From Ephydatia muelleri (lineage: Eukaryota; Porifera; Demospongiae; Spongillida; Spongillidae), in the NCBI GenBank assembly GCA_013339895.1, contig JABACO010000001.1:14883604-14947603 (forward strand): 64,000 nucleotides of DNA. The letters run 5' to 3'. The position numbers and the translations under genes are program-made. The notes beneath the pieces were generated by a model. It did not search any database and had not been told where the DNA came from. It saw only the letters and a list, made by a program, of their open reading frames with translations. Numbering within the stretch: the first letter of the stretch is position 1; each line of letters starts with the position of its first letter. Of this stretch, positions 59,812 to 64,000 are shown in pieces.

Positions 59812-60175
59812 TAACAACACACGCAGCTCATAGTCTTACTCTGTTCTGGCTTCACAAGCAACTTAGTTTTGCATTCAAGCAAAGGGCTCCTGAATTGTAG
59901 AAATTTTGTCCATAGTATTTTACAACTGAGGGAGTGGGTGCAGAGATAGTACCAGTACGAGTTAAATGTACTTATTACCACTCTCCCACTTTCATACTGG
60001 ATGCCAATTGTTGTCTCTCCATCAGATGCATTCAAAATAGTACTAATGTTGTGTTGTTATCCACACATATGGGATGTTTGTATTTCCCATGAATGGTCCC
60101 AATGAGCTATTTCAAACCAAAACTTATACACAAGCATGCATACACATCACACATACATATTGACATATACAGATC

Positions 60176-60426
60176 ATAGATACTTACATACATATACATA
60201 CATATATATACATACACATACATTCATACATACATACATACATACATACATACATACATACATACATACATACATACATACATACATACATACATACATA
60301 CATACATACATACATACATACATACATACATACATACATACATACATACATACATACATACATACATACATACATACATACATACATACATACATACATA
60401 CATACATACATACATACATACATACA

Positions 60427-60455
<29 letters not shown>
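60176..60455. repeat. (ATAC)n tetranucleotide array, about 65 units
   Basis: Near-pure CATA repeats with imperfect edges. Ile-His-Thr-Tyr and Met-Tyr-Val-Cys open frames across it are artefacts. Confidence 0.97.
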
Positions 60456-60462
<7 letters not shown>

Positions 60463-60699
60463 TACACACACACACACACGCACCCATGCAAACACATGCA
60501 TGCAGACTGAGAGGGAGAGAGGAAAGATTCATAGTCACTTACACAAGATATACACAATCTGCGCGTGCACACACACATACACGCGCGCGCACTCACATAC
60601 ATACACACGCACGCACTCACGCGCGCACAGAACACGCGCACACACTTACCCATGAGAAGTTAGCCCAACATTCCATAGCCGCATATTAAACACCAATTA

Positions 60700-61280
60700 A
60701 GAACATAGCGCGCCGCGGGCGCTGAGGTGCATAACTGTAAAATCGATAGACGCGCTAGTATATAGTAAAGTACTTTACTACTAGTATGCATAAAAATGTA
60801 AATAGACCTACACAAAGTTAATAGTAACGTACAATGAACAAAAGAAGGCCATCATTATAACCTGCATGCCCCCAACCAAATTGTAAGTTAATAATAACGT
60901 ACAACGAACAAAAGAAGGCCATCATTATAACCTGCATGCCCCCAACCAAACAAACCAAAATACAGGTGAGGCTGCACTACTGAGACATCACACACAGCCC
61001 ACATGACATGCCTGTGCATGTGACACGCCCCAGGCCCCTCCCCTATTTGAACAGGAGAGGTTCAAGTGTGCATACATAGGAACATTTGTTTTTCTACATG
61101 TTGCCAGAATTTATATAGTTTTTTGGCAGTTATGTTACTTAGGTTACAAGAGCCACAGATTTCCATTAATGTGTCTGTTAAAAACTTTTTAGCAAGGCTT
61201 CCTACAGCATGACTGAAATTGAACATCTACGTGCAGCATTGTATGGTTTTTGTATTTTCATTTTGTATTCCAAAGTGTTA
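60700..61280. other. Noncoding; short direct repeat
   Basis: AACAAAAGAAGGCCATCATT with flanks occurs at 60837 and 60907 (70-bp tandem duplication). Nothing else. Confidence 0.6.
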
Positions 61281-61498
61281 TGAAAATTTCATGTGTAGGT
61301 GAGGTGGGGTGTGCTTTGCACACATAAATAAAGGAGGGTGTTAAACACACCGAAAGAGGTGTGCAAAACACACTTTCTAACGTGTGATGTTCATACTTTT
61401 ATTAATGGAGTGCTAAGCACTCTAATAGTGGTGTGCCAACTGATACCAGGCGCAGCACACCGTATTTGGTGTGCTCAGCACACACAAGTTTTTTTTAC
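61280..61498. repeat. GGTGTGC-rich MITE-like repeat, left of the integrase fragment
   Basis: Multiple GGTGTGC/GCACACC palindromic blocks, ending TTTTTTTTACAGTG. A related block starting ACTGTAAAAAATTTGGTG lies at 61795-61880 in inverted relation. Confidence 0.6.
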
Positions 61499-61793
61499 AG
61501 TGCAGCTTCCACCCATTTGGTGAAATAGTCAGATAGGGTCAATATAAAACGATTGCCCTTTGAGGACAAGGGAGACATCGGACAAACAAAGTCCATTCCC
61601 ACGTGGAACCAGGGTGATCGCACTGGTACAGGATGAAGCTCAGGTGGAGCAGTGTCAAGCTTTGAATTGACCCTTTGGCACATATCACATTGTAGAAATC
61701 TGCACAGGCCACAGAATGTACAAGGATGGCAATAAATTGTATTATCTTTTTCACATCTTCAATTACACCCTTCCATGTAAGTATTTCTTTCAT
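61499..61793 (-). pseudogene. Integrase fragment (zinc-binding end and start of catalytic core)
   Basis: Minus frames give LTWKGVIEDVKKI (61793 on) and, after shifts, MCQRVNSKLDTAPPELHPVP followed by SPWFHVGMDFVCPMSPLSSK, GNRFILTLSDYFTKWVEAAL, ending at 61499. This is the gypsy/Ginger rve domain with the first catalytic Asp (MDF) and second (LSD-YFTKWVEA). The third residue is absent. It is more conserved than the remnant at 47.5-48.1 kb. Confidence 0.65.
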
Positions 61794-61879
61794 ACTGTAA
61801 AAAATTTGGTGGCTTCATCACACCAAATTTGGTGTGCTAGCGTTGTCCCAACTGGCACACCATCTGAGGTGTGTCAGTC

Positions 61880-63545
61880 CCACCTCTCTTTTTGAGTGGT
61901 ATGACCCACTAGTTGAAGAGGCCTGTACCCACGAGTTTTTGTGTGATAACACCACTAGATTTGGTCAGGTTTGTGCTATATATAGCCCCACATTAGTACT
62001 GCATACCAAAATTAACTTTAATAACCTCTAACCAGTTTTAAATCAGAATCAAAAGGGCACAAAATTAATACAGAGTACATTCAAAGAGTCCCAGTGCTCT
62101 GCAAAAGTCCAAGATGCCATGAAAAGAGCCACTGAAGGTTGCCTGGTCTGCTTGCACTGTAAATGTAACATGTACTCCAGGATCCTGAAGAATATCAAGC
62201 AGCAGCACAAGGGCATAAACTGGGAGTGGAAGTTGCTGTCAAGAACACACTGGATTTGTTTTCATTACCTACATTAATCTGCATTCCTTCCTGCTGCTTC
62301 TTTCACTCCATTCAGAAAAATATTACCAGCATGAGCATCCACGTCTAATAAAGAAGTGTACATTAATTTAAGACATCCCAAATTTAATTTAAGAGCTTGC
62401 CTGGTCTGAACACCGGTAAAACTTTTCACTGTTCAATACACAAGCTCTCCTCAGCGCAAGTCGTTCGATTTTTCATTTCACTATGGGAAGGCATTCATTC
62501 TGTTGTTACAATAAAGTTAACAAAATGAAGTTTGAGGACTTACCCTTCTGCAGACTGGTATGTGACTAGCGTTGGGTAAAGTCACGCTTGCCTCTATGTC
62601 ACAAGACGCTTGAGCAGTGAATTCTAGCAGCCACAGATTTTAAAAGGCACTAGCGCTGGGTAAGTAAGTAGCGCGCGTTAATGTCATATACACTAGGTGA
62701 ATTCTCACGCGTTTGAATACCACTGACGTTGGGAGTCCATGCGTATAACGCCTGACGGCGATACGATACTGCGCGATGATTCAATGTCCTAGTCTCCGTA
62801 GCCTCCAGTTCTGTGAAGGGTCAAAATGCTAAACTCTGAGAGTAATAAAAAACACTCACCTTTGTTTCGTAGCCGCTGAAATGTGTTGCTTGTGCCAGTG
62901 GAACGACAACCACAGCCGAAAACTGCATCATCCTAGGTGTCAACGAACTCGCCACCAAATTCTTCATCAAAGCACAGACACGTAACTGCGTGGTCTTGCG
63001 TTCAACGAATTCGAAAGGTAGTGAAAAACTTTTTGTTGGAGAAATTCCAAGTCCGATTGCTCCTTTGTGGTGGGAATGGAGAACTTCTTGTCTCTTTCGA
63101 TGCAAGACACAAGCACAACCTTATTGCTCACCTGCTATAGTAGCTGAAGTTCACGCACGACAGCAAAAAAATAAAAACATGTGCAAATATACCGCGCATG
63201 CGCAAGCTCTTTATTTAATAGAACATGAGAGAAGGGTATGAAGGCGGAAGAACTATCTTCATGTTCACTTGTGCACTTTGTGAGCAGTTTAGCGGGAATA
63301 CCAGCAGCGCATCCGTTTTGAAACATATTGGTGAGTGTTATCAGCTATTCGTAACTGTATGTAAAATTGGTCTTACGTTCCTACGAGGCCCAGCCCCATC
63401 CACAAAAAATCATTATTATCCTCACTTTGGTGAAGACCTGTGCAATAGCCTAGCTGTCAGGAGTTGGACCTTCATTGGTCATCGCTATTGCTATGTGTGT
63501 TTATTTAATATTGTGTACGTATTTATAATTTAATATCACCTCTGT
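61880..63545. other. Mostly unassigned; possible small zinc-finger exon
   Basis: 63261-63329 could be a first exon, FTCALCEQFSGNT…SVLKHI followed by gtgagtg, a C2H2-like half. Overlapping minus and plus frames at 62821-63241 have no domain. Otherwise no features. Confidence 0.3.
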
Positions 63546-63548
63546 CCA

Positions 63549-64000
63549 GCATGTTGTATGCCTACTTCAAGATTTAGGTCCCTCATTGGGGCTCCATTTA
63601 AATCCATCTAAATGCGAGCTTTTTGGCCAAGGTGACCTCAGTGTATTCCCTTCTCAGATGAACAAATCTTGTACACCCAACCTTATCATCCTCGGAGCCC
63701 CCATAGGGGAGGTTGCCTTTTGTTCATCATTTATTGCCTCTAAACGTGCTGCTGCCTCCACATTGCTATCCTCCCTGGTGAAGCTCGGGTCATGTGATCC
63801 TCAGATTGCTCTCATTCTGCTATGCATGTGTGGTGGGTTTACCAAATTGGTCCATGTTGCACGTTCCACTCCCCCATCCCTGGCATTGGATGAGCTGCAT
63901 GCCTTTGAGGAGCAGGTCAGATGCACCTTCACAGAGTGCCAAGCTATTGACACTACTGACAGCTCTTGGATGCAGGCCCAGTTGAGCTTAAGTAGAGGTG
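63549..64000 (+). pseudogene. Reverse-transcriptase fragment, running off the window
   Basis: Open plus frame from about 63549 to the end: LQDLGPSLGLHLNPSKCELF, LIILGAPIGEVAFCSSFIAS, CGGFTKLVHVARSTPPSLAL and SWMQAQLSLSRG. This is the thumb-side part of a reverse transcriptase typical of invertebrate retroelements (GLxLNxSKCE, LGxPIG, ARxTPP). The YADD catalytic motif would lie upstream and is not present. It may continue beyond 64000, so it could be intact there. Confidence 0.6.

Noticed and set aside
60136-60653. Ile-His-Thr-Tyr and Met-Tyr-Val-Cys frames
   Set aside because: Translation of the ATAC array.

Overview
The window is eukaryotic nuclear DNA from an animal, most likely a sponge or another early-branching marine invertebrate. 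Host genes have many short exons (ankyrin, MCM2 and GALK2-like exons of about 85-210 bp, GT-AG introns). Between them lie dinucleotide repeats, pyrimidine/purine tracts and many kinds of DNA transposon. The species call is inference from the transposon types and a KADPEKK-type repeat gene; no species marker is present.

Layout. 1-15.5 kb: a minus-strand ankyrin-repeat gene whose 99-bp phase-0 exons (15.4, 12.9, 3.6 kb) sit in tandemly duplicated intron units. One intron holds a precisely inserted 5.9-kb unit (6898-12802) carrying a plus-strand gene with KADPEKK, PRPAPPS and RGG repeats. A second copy of this unit starts the window (1-1836). A hAT element lies inside the intron of copy 2; a YqaJ/SAP remnant, a large foldback and an internally deleted piggyBac with TTAA flanks are also here. 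15.9-22.2 kb: a nested transposon block. A decayed hAT is interrupted by an apparently intact 3.85-kb element (18011-21859) encoding a three-exon, about 835-residue DDE-like transposase with a C-terminal PHD finger. 22.2-23 kb: the 5' half of a GALK2-like kinase gene with a one-base frameshift. 24-30.5 kb: a coiled-coil exon, a membrane-protein-like exon, a 1.25-kb polypyrimidine tract, a tyrosine-recombinase fragment and several MITEs.

30.5-40.4 kb: MCM2 on the minus strand. Eleven 5' exons join in one open frame (about 475 residues, N-terminal DNA-binding half with zinc finger), but the AAA+ half is broken: no Walker A exon, a frameshifted Walker B/sensor exon, a nonsense codon and missing exons. 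Introns are filled with CA/GT repeats and duplicated blocks. 40.8-41.2 kb: retroelement fragment. 42.6-47.3 kb: a multi-exon, decayed MULE/ZSWIM-like transposase gene with FAR1-like, SWIM, AT-hook, PHD and Ulp1-like parts. 47349-52032: a Ginger1-type element with TGT...ACA ends and CCGG target duplication, containing an integrase zinc-binding remnant and a 740-bp GA tract. 53.4-53.9 kb: gag/SCAN-like fragment. 54243-57254: ZMYM-type hAT with perfect 8-bp target duplication, inserted at the edge of a palindromic MITE. 58.5-64 kb: tyrosine recombinase, integrase and reverse-transcriptase fragments, and a long ATAC tetranucleotide array.

Few genes here look functional as they stand. The best candidate for an intact coding unit is the PHD-finger transposase at 18-21.2 kb. 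The two recognisable housekeeping genes (MCM2, GALK2-like) are both incomplete, so they are either decaying duplicates or the assembly is faulty here. All calls come from reading the sequence; no database search was run.
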